A DNA stretch of 64,000 bases from positions 1 to 64,000 of the forward strand of contig NZ_VCKY01000026.1 of assembly GCF_005889735.1 (NCBI RefSeq), in the 5' to 3' direction. The notes beneath the pieces are model-generated. The model did no database searches and was not told the DNA's origin. It was given only the letters and a program-made list of their open reading frames with translations. The DNA is from Nonomuraea turkmeniaca (GTDB lineage Bacteria > Actinomycetota > Actinomycetes > Streptosporangiales > Streptosporangiaceae). Positions within the stretch are counted from its first letter, which is position 1, and the number at the start of each line of letters is the position of its first letter. Shown piece after piece: positions 34,252-46,304 of the stretch. The translations under genes and the position numbers were made by a program.

Positions 34252-34435
34252 CCGGACCTCGCACGATCCGTATGACCATGCGTATCCCGCATGCGCATCG
34301 CAGGGGCACTCCCTGCCCACATGAGCTGACCCGAGGGCAGCCGTCCGCGCCTCAGACACCACCGCAGCCGGCGGACCCCTGACCTCGGGTCGGCGTCGGC
34401 CGATCGAACCACGCCAACACAGAGAGAGTTGCGTC

Positions 34436-35161
34436 ATGTCCCGTCTTGACAGCCCGACCGTCGTCCTGGTCCACGGCGCGTTCGCCGACGCGTCCAGCTT
34501 TGCTCGCGTCATCCCCGAACTGATCGCCCGCGGCCTCAACGTGGTGGCCCCTGCGGTCCCCAACCGCAGTCTGCTCGGCGACTCCGCCTACATCGCCTCG
34601 ATCGTCCGCCAGTTGCCCGGTCCGGTCATCCTGGTCGGACACTCCTACGGCGGCGCGGTCATCACCGTCGCCGGAATGGAAGACAACGTCAAGGCACTGG
34701 TCTTCCTGGCCGGCTACGCCCTGGAGGAGGGCGAGAGCCTGGGCGAGTTGCAGGGCCGCTTCCCCGACTCCGACCTCGCCAGTGTCCTCGTCTACACCCC
34801 CTTCCCGATCGAGGGCTCCACCGAGGCCGGCACCGACGTGTCGGTCCAGATCGACAAGTTCCCGGCGGTCTTCGCCGCCGACGTCGACCCAGGCCTCGCC
34901 TCTGTCCTCGCCGTCTCCCAGCGCCCGCTGGCCGCGCAGGCCTTCGCCGAGAAAGCCCCGGCCGCAGCCTGGAAGACCAAGCCTTCCTGGGGTTTGGTCG
35001 CCACGGCCGACCGCACCATCAACCCCGACGTCGAGCGTTACGGCTACGAACGAGCCGGCATGACCACCGTCGACGTGCACTCCTCGCACCTCGTGATGCT
35101 CGCCCACCCTGAACGTGTCGCCGATCTGATCGTCGACGCCGTCCGGGCCACCGCTCACTGA
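34436..35161 (+). CDS. alpha/beta hydrolase
   Basis: 241 residues; GAGAGAG lies about 7 nt before the ATG. Features: VVLVHGAFADASSFARVIP, nucleophile elbow VGHSYGGAVIT, Asp in LVATADRTINP and His in HSSHLVMLAHPE. This matches the EstC/salicylate-esterase-like group common next to DoxX genes in actinomycetes. The short lid (about residues 110-180) suits small substrates. A perfect 12-bp hairpin 65 bp downstream ends the unit. It is the intact counterpart of the hydrolase fragment at 25995-26192. Confidence 0.9.
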   Translation: MSRLDSPTVVLVHGAFADASSFARVIPELIARGLNVVAPAVPNRSLLGDSAYIASIVRQLPGPVILVGHSYGGAVITVAGMEDNVKALVFLAGYALEEGESLGELQGRFPDSDLASVLVYTPFPIEGSTEAGTDVSVQIDKFPAVFAADVDPGLASVLAVSQRPLAAQAFAEKAPAAAWKTKPSWGLVATADRTINPDVERYGYERAGMTTVDVHSSHLVMLAHPERVADLIVDAVRATAH

Positions 35162-35225
35162 TCCGCCCTACTCCTCGGCCTCGGCCGCCAGCAACGCGCC
35201 AGCAGAAGCGATCTTCGCCTCCGAA

Positions 35226-35256
35226 GCTCTGGGTGTGTATCAACCACACCCAGAGC
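35226..35256 (+). terminator. perfect 12-bp hairpin after the alpha/beta hydrolase
   Basis: GCTCTGGGTGTG and CACACCCAGAGC form a perfect stem around a 7-nt loop (TATCAAC), 65 nt after the hydrolase stop. No U-tract. It should end the isochorismatase-DoxX-hydrolase transcript. Confidence 0.7.
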
Positions 35257-35383
35257 GTCAGGTGACACGCGAACCGCCCGCATGCCAGCCAATGTGACCG
35301 AAAAGTTGGCCAGTGTGGGGTCGCCGTAGCGACGTTACTGGCACTGTTGTGAGGGTGAGCCGACACCGAAGAGGGAGCCGCCG

Positions 35384-35839
35384 ATGATCACTGACCCGAC
35401 GATCACCCGGATCGGCGAGGGGGTGGAGCTGCACCACCACCGAGGTCAGCGTGAGGCCGCTCGCGACCTGTTCGCGCAGATCTGGGATGACATCGGCGGC
35501 GAACAAGGCGACCCGCTGCATGTTTGCGTCCTTGCCCACGCGATGGCGGATGTGCAAGACGACGTACACCAAGAGCTGCTTTGGGACCTGCGCGCGCTTG
35601 ACGCCGCCGACCTGCTCACCGATGAGCGGGTGGCGCAAGCCGGGGTGACGCTTTCGGCGGCCGGCTTGTACCCGTCGTTGCACCTCAACTTGAGCGAGTG
35701 CTACCGCAAGCTGGGCGATCTCGGCCGCGCTCGTGAGCACCTCCAGCAGGCACAAAGCACGATCGACGCGCTTGGCGACGACGAGTACGCGCAGCTCATC
35801 AAGAGTGGCCTGGAGCGCCTGACCGAACAGCTGAGATGA
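35384..35839 (+). CDS. small TPR-like protein, function unknown
   Basis: 151 residues; GAGGGAGCC lies about 6 nt before the ATG. It is all helical with a recognisable TPR hairpin at residues about 105-135 (LNLSECYRKLGDLGRAREHL then QQAQSTID). The N-terminal half (HHHRGQREAARDLFAQIWDD) looks like a preceding TPR-type helix pair. Proteins of this size and pattern are common, uncharacterised genes of actinomycetes. No partner gene is nearby; the next gene is convergent. Confidence 0.75.
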   Translation: MITDPTITRIGEGVELHHHRGQREAARDLFAQIWDDIGGEQGDPLHVCVLAHAMADVQDDVHQELLWDLRALDAADLLTDERVAQAGVTLSAAGLYPSLHLNLSECYRKLGDLGRAREHLQQAQSTIDALGDDEYAQLIKSGLERLTEQLR

Positions 35840-36032
35840 GGGCCTCCACCGGGGCTCTTGTTCTTGGCCGCCTATTGACCGAAGCCGGGGCCCGAACTGC
35901 GGAAATACACTACAAGATCGGCTCCGCCGGCTTGGATACGCCCGAGGCGCCGAACTCCGACTCCGGCCTCCACGGCGAGGGCTTTCGTCAGGGGACCTGG
36001 CGGCTAGGCCAGTCGACGTCGACCACGTCCTG

Positions 36033-37961
36033 TCAGCCGACGTGAACGATGGGACGCCGGTCCGGATCGGGTTCGGCTTGGCGGAGGACTTCGCGGGTCA
36101 GGGGCGGGATGTCGCCGCCGCCGAAGATCAGGTAGCGCAGCAGGGCGCCGATGGGGTTGCCTTCGGCGGCCCAGTGGAAGTACACGTGCGGGGTTTTGCC
36201 GGTCTGGTCGCGCAGATGCAACAGCAGGGCGGCGACGGCGTTGGCGACGGTGGTGCTCTGCATACGCAGGACGCGAAAGCCGTGACGTTCCTCGCCGGTG
36301 ATGCGGAGTTCGCCGGCGAATTCGGAGGCATCCGGGATGGTGACCTCCAGGAAGAGCAGGCCTTCTCTGGTACGCAGGCGGTGTAGCTCCCACGCTTCCC
36401 GGGCCTTGTCGATGTATTCCTTGGCATCGCGGGCGTGCGGTTCGTTGGCGATGAGGTAGATCTCGCCTGCTTCGTTGATGAAACGGCGGGCGTGATCGTC
36501 CAGGTGAATGTGGGTGACGCGCAACTCCGTGGACCGAGTGGCTCGGGAGATGAGCGAGATGACCACGATGGCCAGCACGAAAAGCAAGGCGATCACGAGC
36601 CCGTCGGGCCGCTCGATGATGTTGGCGACGGTGGCGTAGGCGAAGATCAGCGTGATGAGGCCGAAGAAGACGGCGGCTCTGGTGTGACGCTTGATCCGGG
36701 CAGACAGGGTGACCGCGACGGCGGCCGACAGGATCAGGGCCAGGACCCCGGTGGCGTAGGCGCCGCCCTGGGCCTCCACCTCAGCGTCGAAGATCAAGGT
36801 GATCAGGAAGGCGATGCCGGTGAAGACCAGCACCATGGGGCGGATGGCGCGGGTCCAGTCCGGGGCCATGCCATAGCGGGGCAGGTAGCGCGGCACGATG
36901 TTGAGCAGTCCGGCCAGGGCAGAGGCCCCGGCGAACCACAAGATGGCGATGGTGGACAGGTCGTAGGCGGTGCCGAACCAGTCGCCCAGGTACAGGTGGG
37001 CAAGATAGGCAAGGGCGCGACCGTTGGCCGCGCCGCCCTCGGCGAATTCCTCGGCAGGAATGAGCACTGTGGTGGCGAAGCTGGAGGTGATCAGAAAGAC
37101 GCTCATGATGAGCGCGGCGGTGGTCAGCAGCTTGCGAGCACCTTTGATCCGTTCCGTCAACTCGCCCTTGATCAGAGGCATGACGGCCACGCCGGTTTCG
37201 AAGCCTGACAGGCCCAGGGCGAGCTTCGGCATCACGTACAGGGAGACCGCCACCATCGCAATCGGGCTCGAGTAGTCGGCGGTGAGAGTGTTCTGCCAGT
37301 TCGTCACCTGCTCGGGGTGGGTGAGCACGCGCTGCACTGCGGTGGCCACCACGACCACATTCAGCAGGAGGTAGACGGCGACCAGAACGACCGCGATGGA
37401 GATGGCCTCGCTGAAGCCGACCAGGAACACCCCTCCCAGCGCAGCGATCAGCACCAAGGTGACCGGCACCTGCCAACTCGCCCACGCATGGGGGACGAAC
37501 GGGTTGTGCAGGATGTGCGCGGTGGCGTCGGCCGCCGACAGGGTGATGGTGACGATGAAGGCGGTGGCCACAAAACCGAGCAGGAACAGCACCAGCAGCT
37601 TGCCCCGCCAGCCGGGCAGCAACCGCTCCAGCATCGACAGCGACCCCAGTCCATGCTGGCTCTGCTCGGCCACCGCCCGATAGGTCGGTAACGCACCGAA
37701 CAGCGTCAGCGCGACGAGCAGGAGCGTGGCCACGGGACTCAGGGCGCCGGCGGCCAGGGCGGCGATACCGGGCTGGTAGCCGAGAGTGGAAAAGTAGTCC
37801 ACGCCTGTCAGGCACATCACCTGCCACCATCTGTGCTGATGGCCTGGAGTCTCCTCTTGCGGCGGATGGCTCACGAGGCCTTCCGGGCGCTGCAAGCCCT
37901 TCAGCAGCCACCGCCGCAGTGCCGTTCCCGGCATTGCCGAACGTTGCCCCACCTCGGCCAC
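36033..37961 (-). CDS. APC superfamily permease
   Basis: About 642 residues from a GTG at 37961 with GGAGGG just upstream; a TTG at 37985 or ATG at 37934 are alternatives. Around 12 membrane helices span residues about 50-470, beginning [20 protein letters not shown], a motif of APC-family amino-acid/cation transporters. The C-terminal ~160 residues are a soluble domain ([40 protein letters not shown]). Large APC permeases with a soluble tail include KUP/KimA-type potassium importers, and this gene follows kdpE, so a role in K+ uptake is possible but unproven. Amino-acid transport is the default family role. Confidence 0.8.
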   Translation of the reverse strand: MAEVGQRSAMPGTALRRWLLKGLQRPEGLVSHPPQEETPGHQHRWWQVMCLTGVDYFSTLGYQPGIAALAAGALSPVATLLLVALTLFGALPTYRAVAEQSQHGLGSLSMLERLLPGWRGKLLVLFLLGFVATAFIVTITLSAADATAHILHNPFVPHAWASWQVPVTLVLIAALGGVFLVGFSEAISIAVVLVAVYLLLNVVVVATAVQRVLTHPEQVTNWQNTLTADYSSPIAMVAVSLYVMPKLALGLSGFETGVAVMPLIKGELTERIKGARKLLTTAALIMSVFLITSSFATTVLIPAEEFAEGGAANGRALAYLAHLYLGDWFGTAYDLSTIAILWFAGASALAGLLNIVPRYLPRYGMAPDWTRAIRPMVLVFTGIAFLITLIFDAEVEAQGGAYATGVLALILSAAVAVTLSARIKRHTRAAVFFGLITLIFAYATVANIIERPDGLVIALLFVLAIVVISLISRATRSTELRVTHIHLDDHARRFINEAGEIYLIANEPHARDAKEYIDKAREAWELHRLRTREGLLFLEVTIPDASEFAGELRITGEERHGFRVLRMQSTTVANAVAALLLHLRDQTGKTPHVYFHWAAEGNPIGALLRYLIFGGGDIPPLTREVLRQAEPDPDRRPIVHVG

Positions 37962-38105
37962 TGGCCCTCCACAAGAAATCGTCAAGACGAATGCACCCTA
38001 GTGAGGCCAAGAGCCGTGCCCGCGTGATCATGGCGTCAAGAAAACGTCAATATTTCGGCGGCGTCAGTGGATCATCTGCTTGACGAGACCGTTGATTTCT
38101 GGGAC

Positions 38106-38126
38106 AGGCGCTGATCAGCAGCGCCT
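38106..38126 (-). terminator. hairpin after kdpE
   Basis: AGGCGCTG / CAGCGCCT, a perfect 8-bp stem with a 5-nt loop, 100 nt past the kdpE stop and about 150 bp before the APC permease start. It probably ends the kdp transcript, giving the permease its own promoter. Confidence 0.5.
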
Positions 38127-38225
38127 ACGCGAGCATGCGGGCTTCTGGGCGGCTCGGCCACGATGGCCGCGAACAGCGCCGATCCCTCCCACAGGGCGAG
38201 GCCGGATGCCCAGACAGGGCGGAAG

Positions 38226-38894
38226 TCATGGGACGAACCGGTAGCCCATGCCCGGTTCGGTGATCAGATGTACCGGGTGGGCGGGGTCGCGTTCGAGTTT
38301 CTTGCGCAGCTGCGTCATGTACTGGCGCAGGTAGTGCGTCTCCTTGACGTACTCGCTGCCCCACACCTCGGTCAGCAGGTGACGCTGGGTGATGAGGTTG
38401 CCGGGATTGCGCACCAGGATCTCCAGCATGTGCCACTCGGTAGGCGTCAACCGCACGCCGCCCGAGATGGTTTTGCCGATGAGGTCCACTGAATGATCGC
38501 CGAGCTGGACGCGGGCCGGCTCCGTCTTCTGGACGGTGAAACGCCGGGAGACGGCGCGGATGCGGGCGAGGAACTCCTCGATGCTGAACGGTTTCGTGAC
38601 GAAGTCGTCGGCACCGGCGTCCAGAGCGTCGATCTTGTCCTGACTTCCGGACCGGCCCGACAGAACCACGATGGGTGTCTGGGTCCAGCCGCGCAAGCCG
38701 TGGATGACGTCCACGCCGTCGATGTCGGGTAGACCGAGGTCGAGCACGACCAGGTCGGGATGCCATTCGGCGGCCTGGCGCAGGGCGGAGGCGCCGTCGC
38801 CGGCGACCGCGACCTCGTAGTGGCGGGCGACCAGATTGATGCGCAGTGCGCGGAGGAGCTGCGGCTCGTCGTCCACGACGAGGATCTTGGTCAT
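38226..38894 (-). CDS. kdpE: potassium-responsive response regulator KdpE
   Basis: 222 residues. Receiver domain with acidic pair D8-D9, phospho-acceptor D52 (LVVLDLGLPDIDG) and Lys in FVTKPF; C-terminal OmpR winged helix (LTPTEWHMLEILVRNPGNLI, HYLRQYMTQLRKKLERDP, GYRF at the end). HYLRQYMTQLRKKLE is highly characteristic of KdpE. Phosphorylated by KdpD, it activates kdpFABC. Overlaps kdpD by 4 bp; last gene of the operon. Confidence 0.96.
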   Translation of the reverse strand: MTKILVVDDEPQLLRALRINLVARHYEVAVAGDGASALRQAAEWHPDLVVLDLGLPDIDGVDVIHGLRGWTQTPIVVLSGRSGSQDKIDALDAGADDFVTKPFSIEEFLARIRAVSRRFTVQKTEPARVQLGDHSVDLIGKTISGGVRLTPTEWHMLEILVRNPGNLITQRHLLTEVWGSEYVKETHYLRQYMTQLRKKLERDPAHPVHLITEPGMGYRFVP

Positions 38895-41431
38895 GGCGCC
38901 ACCGCCTTCGACGAGATGGGCATCTGGACGATCATGGTAAGGCCGCCCCCGGGTGTCTCCTCGGGTTCGAGGGTGCCGCCCATGGCCTCCGTGAGCCCGC
39001 GTGAAAGCGCGAGTCCCAGTCCGACGCCGGTGCCGTTGTGACGGTCGCCGAGCCGCTGGAACGGCTGGAAGACCCGCTCGTGGGCCTCAGCGGGAATGCC
39101 GGGACCGCGGTCGATGACGCGGATTTCGACCACGTCGTCGTGCGTGCTGGCGGTGACCAGCACCGTCTGATCCGCGGGACTGTGGCGAACGGCGTTGGTC
39201 ATCAGGTTGACGAGGACCCGTTCCAGCAGCGCCGGGTCGGCGATGATCTCGGGCAGGTCGAAGGAGATGTCGCCTTCAACGCGGTCGCGCAGCGGCCCGA
39301 GGTCGTCGACGGCACGGGGGACGATCTCCTCCAGGGCGACGGGCTGGAGTGCCAGCCCGAGTACCCCGGCCTGCAGGCGGCTCATGTCGAGCAGGTTCTC
39401 CACCAGACGGTCCAGCCGGTCCAGGGACTCGTCGGCGGTGGCCAGCAGTTCGTTGCGGTCCTCGGTGGTCCAGGTGACGTCGCGGCTGCGCAGGCTCTCG
39501 ACGGCGGCCTTGGCGGCCGCCAGTGGGGTGCGCAGGTCGTGGCTGACGGCGGCGAGCAGCGCGGTGCGCATCTTGTCGGCCTCAGCCAGGGGCTTGGCAA
39601 GCTCGGCTTCTTCCTGCAGGCGTTCTTGGCGCAGCGCGACGGCGGCCTCGGCGGCGAAGGCCTCCAGCACTCCTCGGTCGCTGGCGTCCAGCAGTCGACC
39701 CTGGGCAGCCAGGACCAGTCGGTCGTCGATCGCGACGTCGGTGTCGGCCTTGGCGGGTGCGGTGCAGGGAGCGGCGCCGGCGGTGGCGATGATGCGCCAG
39801 GCGGCGGGTTCGGAAATGTCGTCGGGGGTAGGCTCGCCGAGGCGTTCGAGCAGGGTGACCGAGTCCAGGGCGAACGTCTCCCGCAGCCGGCCAAGTAGTG
39901 AGGGCAGCGCGGCCTCTCCTCGCAGCACATGCCCGGCCAACGTGGACAGCACTTCGGCGTTGGCGCGAGCGCGGGCGGCCTCTCTGGTACGGCGGGCGGC
40001 CAGGTCGACGATCGTGCTGACGGCTGCGGCGACCAGCAGGAATACGACGAGCGCGAGGAGGTTCTCGGGCTCGGCGATGGCGAGCCGCCCGAGCGGTGGC
40101 GTGAAAAACCAGTTGAGCAGCAGGAATCCGCCGACGGCGGCGACGATCGCCGGCCACATGCCGCCGATCAGTGCGACGCCGATGACCAGGCATAGGAAGA
40201 GCAGGATCTCGCTGGTCAGTGAGAGCGCGTCACGGGACGGGGCGAGCGCGGCGGCCAGCAGCGGCAGGCCCGCCACCGCAACCACCCACCCGGTGAGCCT
40301 GCGCTTCCTGGTCAGGGCGGCTCGGGAGTGTTCGGGCCGCCTGCGGCCCCTCTTGGCCTCCTCGTGAGTGACGAGGTGGACGTCGATGGGGCCGGACAAG
40401 GCCGTGGTCTCCACCCCCACGCCGCGCGAGAGGATCTGGGCGAAGCGGCCGCGGCGGGAGGCGCCGAGGACGAGCTGGGTGGCGTTGACGCCGCGGGCGA
40501 AGTCGAGCAGTGCACGGGGAATGTCATCGCCGACGACCTGGTGGTAGGTACCGCCCATGCTCTCGACCAGGGCACGCTGGCGGGCCAGGCTGGCTGGGTC
40601 GCCGCTGGCAAGCCCGTCGGCTCTGGTGACGTGGACGGCCAGCAGGTCGGCGCCTTTGGTGCGGGCGGCGATGCGGGCGGCCCGGCGTACCAGGGTGTCG
40701 CCTTCGGGCCCGCCGGTCAGGGCGACGACGACCCGCTCGCGGGCTTCCCAGGTTGTGGCGATGCCGTGGTCGGCGCGGTAGCGGTCGAGCTGCTCATCCA
40801 CCTTGCCCGCGACCCACAGCAGCGCCAGCTCGCGCAGCGCGGTGAGGTTGCCGACGCGGAAGTAGTTCGACAGCGCCGCGTCCACCTTCTCGGGGCCGTA
40901 GACGTTGCCGTGGGCCATGCGGCGGCGCAGCGCCTCGGGGGACATGTCGACCAGCTCGATCTGGTTCGCCCGCCGCACCACCTCGTCGGATACGGTCTCG
41001 CGCTGCGGGATCCCGGTGATCTGGTGGACGACGTCGTTGACCGATTCGAGGTGCTGGATGTTGACGGTGGAGACGACGTCGATGCCGGCGTCGAGGATCT
41101 CATCGATGTCCTGCCAGCGCTTGGCGTTCTTCGAGCCGGGCACGTTGGTGTGGGCCAGCTCGTCGATCAGCGCCACCGTCGGCCGGCGCGCGATGACCGC
41201 CTCGACGTCCAGCTCGGTAAAGGTGGCCCCACGGTAGATCAGCGTCTTGCGAGGGATGATCTCCATACCCTCCAACAGGGCGGCGGTGCGGGCGCGGCCG
41301 TGAGTCTCGACGAAACCGACGACCACGTCCCGGCCCCGCTCGAGCCCGCGGCGGCCCTCACCGAGCATCGCGTACGTCTTGCCCACCCCGGGGGCCGCCC
41401 CGAGGTAGACCCGCAAGCGCCCCCTCTTCAT
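38891..41431 (-). CDS. kdpD: osmosensitive K+ channel histidine kinase KdpD
   Basis: 846 residues from the ATG at 41431, which overlaps the kdpC stop (ATGA). N-terminal KdpD domain with Walker A YLGAAPGVGKTYAML and Walker B-like VALIDELAHTN; USP-like domain (VVVALTGGPEGDTLVRRAAR); four membrane helices around residues 390-490; GAF-like region; HisKA with phospho-His in AVSHDLRTPLAAAK; HATPase with NAVRHSP, DRGPGIP and GVGLGLALS. It senses K+ limitation/ionic strength and phosphorylates KdpE. The four-protein order kdpABCD-E is the standard actinobacterial one. Confidence 0.96.
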   Translation of the reverse strand: MKRGRLRVYLGAAPGVGKTYAMLGEGRRGLERGRDVVVGFVETHGRARTAALLEGMEIIPRKTLIYRGATFTELDVEAVIARRPTVALIDELAHTNVPGSKNAKRWQDIDEILDAGIDVVSTVNIQHLESVNDVVHQITGIPQRETVSDEVVRRANQIELVDMSPEALRRRMAHGNVYGPEKVDAALSNYFRVGNLTALRELALLWVAGKVDEQLDRYRADHGIATTWEARERVVVALTGGPEGDTLVRRAARIAARTKGADLLAVHVTRADGLASGDPASLARQRALVESMGGTYHQVVGDDIPRALLDFARGVNATQLVLGASRRGRFAQILSRGVGVETTALSGPIDVHLVTHEEAKRGRRRPEHSRAALTRKRRLTGWVVAVAGLPLLAAALAPSRDALSLTSEILLFLCLVIGVALIGGMWPAIVAAVGGFLLLNWFFTPPLGRLAIAEPENLLALVVFLLVAAAVSTIVDLAARRTREAARARANAEVLSTLAGHVLRGEAALPSLLGRLRETFALDSVTLLERLGEPTPDDISEPAAWRIIATAGAAPCTAPAKADTDVAIDDRLVLAAQGRLLDASDRGVLEAFAAEAAVALRQERLQEEAELAKPLAEADKMRTALLAAVSHDLRTPLAAAKAAVESLRSRDVTWTTEDRNELLATADESLDRLDRLVENLLDMSRLQAGVLGLALQPVALEEIVPRAVDDLGPLRDRVEGDISFDLPEIIADPALLERVLVNLMTNAVRHSPADQTVLVTASTHDDVVEIRVIDRGPGIPAEAHERVFQPFQRLGDRHNGTGVGLGLALSRGLTEAMGGTLEPEETPGGGLTMIVQMPISSKAVAP

Positions 41432-42246
41432 GACCGATCCAGAGCCAGATTGAGTTCGAGCACGTTCACCGCCGGCTCGCCCATGAAGCCGAGGGCCCGC
41501 CCGGTGGTGTGCTCCGCGATCAGGGCCTTCACCCGATCGAGCGGCAGCCCGCGTTCCCTGGCCACGCGCGGCGCCTGGAGCTCGGCGTAGGCGACGGAGA
41601 TGTCGGGGTCGAGGCCAGAGCCGCTGGCCGTGATCGCGTCGGGGGGCACCGCCACCGTGGTCACGTTCCCGCGGATCGGCACGGTCCTGCCGGCCGAGTA
41701 GTCCTCCCCGGGCCGGGCGCATTCGACCTGCAGTCCCTGGTAAGTAGCGATGAAGGGGGTGGCGGGGCAGGCCTGGTTGACGCTGGCAGCCCGGTCAGGC
41801 AAGACCTTGAGCACCGCGCCGAGCCCGTCAGGGGTGCAGTATGGGCGAGCGCCGCTGACGCCTTCCAGCTCCCCGACCGTTCTGGACCGGGCGCAGACCT
41901 GAGTGAGCAGCGACTTTCTATCAGGCGTGTCGATGATGTCTTCGGGGCCGAGGTTGCTGGCCGCCGTGGAGGTTGGGTCGTACCCGTCACCGGCCGCCGA
42001 GGGCCGCGACTGGAAGTACTTCTTGACCGGGTTGCCCTCGGCGTCGGTGAAGGACTGGCCGATGAGCGCGCTGCCGACGACCTTGCCGTCCTTCTGGACG
42101 AGAGAGCCGTTGGCCTTGTCGTTGAACAACGCCTGGGCCACTCCGGTGGCCAGGAGCGGGTAGATGACGCCGGTGACCACCGTCAGCACGAGCAGCGCGC
42201 GTAGCGCGGCGATGTGCTGGCGGACCCAGCTGGGCATGCGGTCCAT
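41428..42246 (-). CDS. kdpC: K+-transporting ATPase KdpC subunit
   Basis: 272 residues, longer than the ~190 of E. coli KdpC. One N-terminal membrane helix (LRALLVLTVVTGVIYPLLAT) and the conserved FQSRPSAAGDGYDPTSTAASN and ITASGSGLDPDIS motifs are present. The extra ~80 residues lie between them (about 110-190) and hold three cysteines (VCARSRTV, ARPYCTPDG, ECARPGEDY), an extracytoplasmic insertion seen in some actinobacteria. KdpC stabilises the KdpFABC complex. It directly follows kdpB. Confidence 0.95.
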   Translation of the reverse strand: MDRMPSWVRQHIAALRALLVLTVVTGVIYPLLATGVAQALFNDKANGSLVQKDGKVVGSALIGQSFTDAEGNPVKKYFQSRPSAAGDGYDPTSTAASNLGPEDIIDTPDRKSLLTQVCARSRTVGELEGVSGARPYCTPDGLGAVLKVLPDRAASVNQACPATPFIATYQGLQVECARPGEDYSAGRTVPIRGNVTTVAVPPDAITASGSGLDPDISVAYAELQAPRVARERGLPLDRVKALIAEHTTGRALGFMGEPAVNVLELNLALDRS

Positions 42247-44400
<2,154 letters not shown>

Positions 44401-44402
44401 GT

Positions 44403-46064
44403 CTAGCGGATTCCTTCTGCGAGCGGGCCGAGCGCGAGCGCCGGGAGGAACGTCAGGGCGACCAGAATGATCGTGACGCCGACCACCAGGCCGACGAACT
44501 GCGGCCGATGTGTCGGCAGCGTGCCCACCGAGGCCGGGACCGGTGCCTGTTGAGCCAGCGAGCCCGCCAGCGCCAGGGCCAGTACGATCGGCACGAACCG
44601 GCCGAAGGCCATGCATAGGCCCAACGTGGTGTTGTGGAAGACGGTGTTCGCGCTGACACCTGCGAACGCCGAGCCGTTGTTGTTGGACGCGCTCGTATAG
44701 GCGTAGAGGATCTCCGACAACCCGTGTGGACCGGAATTGAGCATCGCCGAACGGCCGACCTCGGTGCCCATCGCCACGGCCGTGCCGACCAGCACCAGCA
44801 CCGGGGTGACCAGGAAGTACAGCGAGGCCAGCTTGATCTCACGGGCGCCGATCTTCTTGCCCAGGTACTCAGGGGTGCGGCCCACCATCAGGCCCGCCAC
44901 GAACACCGTGATCACCGCCAGGATCAGCATGCCGTACAGGCCGGAGCCGACCCCGCCGGGGGCCACCTCGCCGAGCAGCATGTTGAAGATCAGCATTCCG
45001 CCGCCCAGCGCAGTGTAGGAGTCGTGAAACGAGTCCACCGCACCGGTGCTGGTCAGCGTGGTCGCCGAGGCGAACATGGCCGAGTTGGACGTGCCGAAGC
45101 GCGCCTCGCGGCCCTCCAGCGCCGCGCCGATCGCCTGCGGAACGGTGCCACCCGCGCTCAGCTCGGCCCAGTTCGTCAGACCGACGCTGATCATTGCGAT
45201 CACGCCCATGACGGCGACGATCGCGTAGCCCTGCCGGTTGTCGCCGACCATGCGGCCGAACGTGCGCGGCAAGCAGAACGCGATCACCAGCAGCAGGAAG
45301 ATCTCGAACCAGTTCGTCCACGACGTGGGGTTCTCGAACGGGTGGGCCGAGTTGACGTTGAAGAAGCCACCGCCGTTCGTGCCCAGATCCTTGATCGCCT
45401 CCTGCGAGGCGACCGCGCCCGGGGTGAACGTCTGCCGGCCACCCGTCAGAGTGGTCCACGTGCTGTGGTCGGCGAAGGTCTGGATCACGCCGCCGGCGAC
45501 CAGCACCAGCGCGGCGACGAACGCGATCGGCAGCAGGATGCGGATCGTGCCGCGGACCAGGTCCACCCAGAAGTTGCCCAGCGTGTGGGTCTTCTTGCGG
45601 GAGAAGCCGCGTACCAGGGCGATCGCCACCGCCATGCCGACGGCCGCGGAGACGAAGTTCTGCACGGCCAAACCCGCGGTCTGCACCAGGTGGCCCATGG
45701 TCGACTCGCCGGAGTACGCCTGCCAGTTGGTGTTGGTGGCGAAGCTGACCGCGATGTTCCAGGCCAGCGCCGGCTCCACCGGCTCCATCCCGAGGGCCAG
45801 GAACAGGTGGCTCTGCAGGCGCTGCAGCGCGTACAGGAACAAGATCGAAACTATCGAGAACGCCAGCACGCTGCGCGCGTAGACGCCCCAGCGCTGCTCG
45901 CTGTCGGGCTGGACGCCGAGCAGCCGGTAGATCACCCGCTCGACGGCGTTGTGCCTGGTGCCGGTGTAGACGCGATACATGTAGTCGCCCAGCGGCTTGT
46001 GGCACAGAGCCAGGGCGAGCAGCAGGGACGCGATGAACAGGATCCCGGCCAGGGTCGGGGACAT
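44403..46064 (-). CDS. kdpA: K+-transporting ATPase KdpA subunit
   Basis: 553 residues with about ten membrane helices. The selectivity-filter repeats are visible: [34 protein letters not shown] and later [12 protein letters not shown], each close to the SKT superfamily N-x-x-W/G pattern. Start ATG overlaps the kdpF stop by 1 nt (TGATG). KdpA is the potassium-channel-like subunit of the KdpFABC pump. Confidence 0.97.
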   Translation of the reverse strand: MSPTLAGILFIASLLLALALCHKPLGDYMYRVYTGTRHNAVERVIYRLLGVQPDSEQRWGVYARSVLAFSIVSILFLYALQRLQSHLFLALGMEPVEPALAWNIAVSFATNTNWQAYSGESTMGHLVQTAGLAVQNFVSAAVGMAVAIALVRGFSRKKTHTLGNFWVDLVRGTIRILLPIAFVAALVLVAGGVIQTFADHSTWTTLTGGRQTFTPGAVASQEAIKDLGTNGGGFFNVNSAHPFENPTSWTNWFEIFLLLVIAFCLPRTFGRMVGDNRQGYAIVAVMGVIAMISVGLTNWAELSAGGTVPQAIGAALEGREARFGTSNSAMFASATTLTSTGAVDSFHDSYTALGGGMLIFNMLLGEVAPGGVGSGLYGMLILAVITVFVAGLMVGRTPEYLGKKIGAREIKLASLYFLVTPVLVLVGTAVAMGTEVGRSAMLNSGPHGLSEILYAYTSASNNNGSAFAGVSANTVFHNTTLGLCMAFGRFVPIVLALALAGSLAQQAPVPASVGTLPTHRPQFVGLVVGVTIILVALTFLPALALGPLAEGIR

Positions 46065-46153
46065 CAGAAACGCTCCGGGAACAGCAGGGCCACGACCATG
46101 AAGACCACCAGGCCGACGACCACGACAAGGCCGGCGGCGTTGACGGCACTCAT
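46064..46153 (-). CDS. kdpF: KdpF small membrane subunit
   Basis: 29 residues: a single hydrophobic helix ([20 protein letters not shown] at the end, with the typical L-F-P-E-x-F terminus), matching KdpF in size and C-terminal motif. KdpF is a lipid-like stabiliser of the KdpABC complex. The start codon ATG (46153-46151) lies inside the 3' arm of an 18-bp hairpin (46145-46183), and its only GGAG sits at the hairpin tip. It is too short for routine gene finders. Confidence 0.9.
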   Translation of the reverse strand: MSAVNAAGLVVVVGLVVFMVVALLFPERF

Positions 46154-46183
46154 AGGACCGACTCCGTCGGCCCTATGAGTGCC
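46145..46183 (-). promoter_or_regulatory. hairpin sequestering the kdpF start codon
   Basis: In the mRNA, GGCACUCAUAGG-G-CCGAC pairs with GUCGG-U-CCUAUGAGUGCC (18 bp with one G-U) around a 3-nt loop GGA. The kdpF AUG and next codons are in the 3' arm, and the Shine-Dalgarno GGAG is formed by the loop plus the first stem base. An RNA with this fold would hide the start site. There is no U-tract. It may couple translation to RNA unfolding, or be a protein site in DNA (the palindrome is nearly perfect). Confidence 0.65.
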
Positions 46184-46201
46184 AGGCAGCTGTGTCTGAC
46201 G

Positions 46202-46223
46202 GTTCGCTCGCTTCGCTCGCTCA
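46202..46223. repeat. GAGCGAGCGAAGCGAGCG repeat at an ORF end
   Basis: On the minus strand the 27-codon ORF's stop overlaps TGAGCGAGCGAAGCGAGCG, made of GCGAGC(GAA) units. Similar GAGCGAGC strings often follow stop codons in GC-rich actinomycetes. Confidence 0.4.
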
Positions 46224-46304
46224 CAGCCGCTCCACCGCCTTGACGACCAACCCCAAGACCACGAAGACCGCGATCGTCAGGGCTACGAAGACGACGTCCG
46301 TCAT
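46221..46304 (-). CDS. 27-residue membrane peptide at the head of the kdp operon
   Basis: A short frame with a clear ribosome binding site (TGAGGAGTGGAG) directly before its ATG (46304). The product starts MTDVVFVALTIAVFVVLGL and ends VKAVERL: one hydrophobic helix with a basic/acidic end, resembling a KdpF-like micropeptide but without the F-P-E-x-F terminus. It ends 38 nt before the hairpin that hides kdpF. I recall similar tiny ORFs before actinobacterial kdp genes but cannot verify it. Could be a second small Kdp subunit or a leader peptide. Confidence 0.7.
   Translation of the reverse strand: MTDVVFVALTIAVFVVLGLVVKAVERL

Noticed and set aside
41900..42200. KdpC insertion as a separate domain or novelty
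   Set aside because: Actinobacterial KdpC proteins often carry longer extracytoplasmic loops; the core motifs at both ends are standard.
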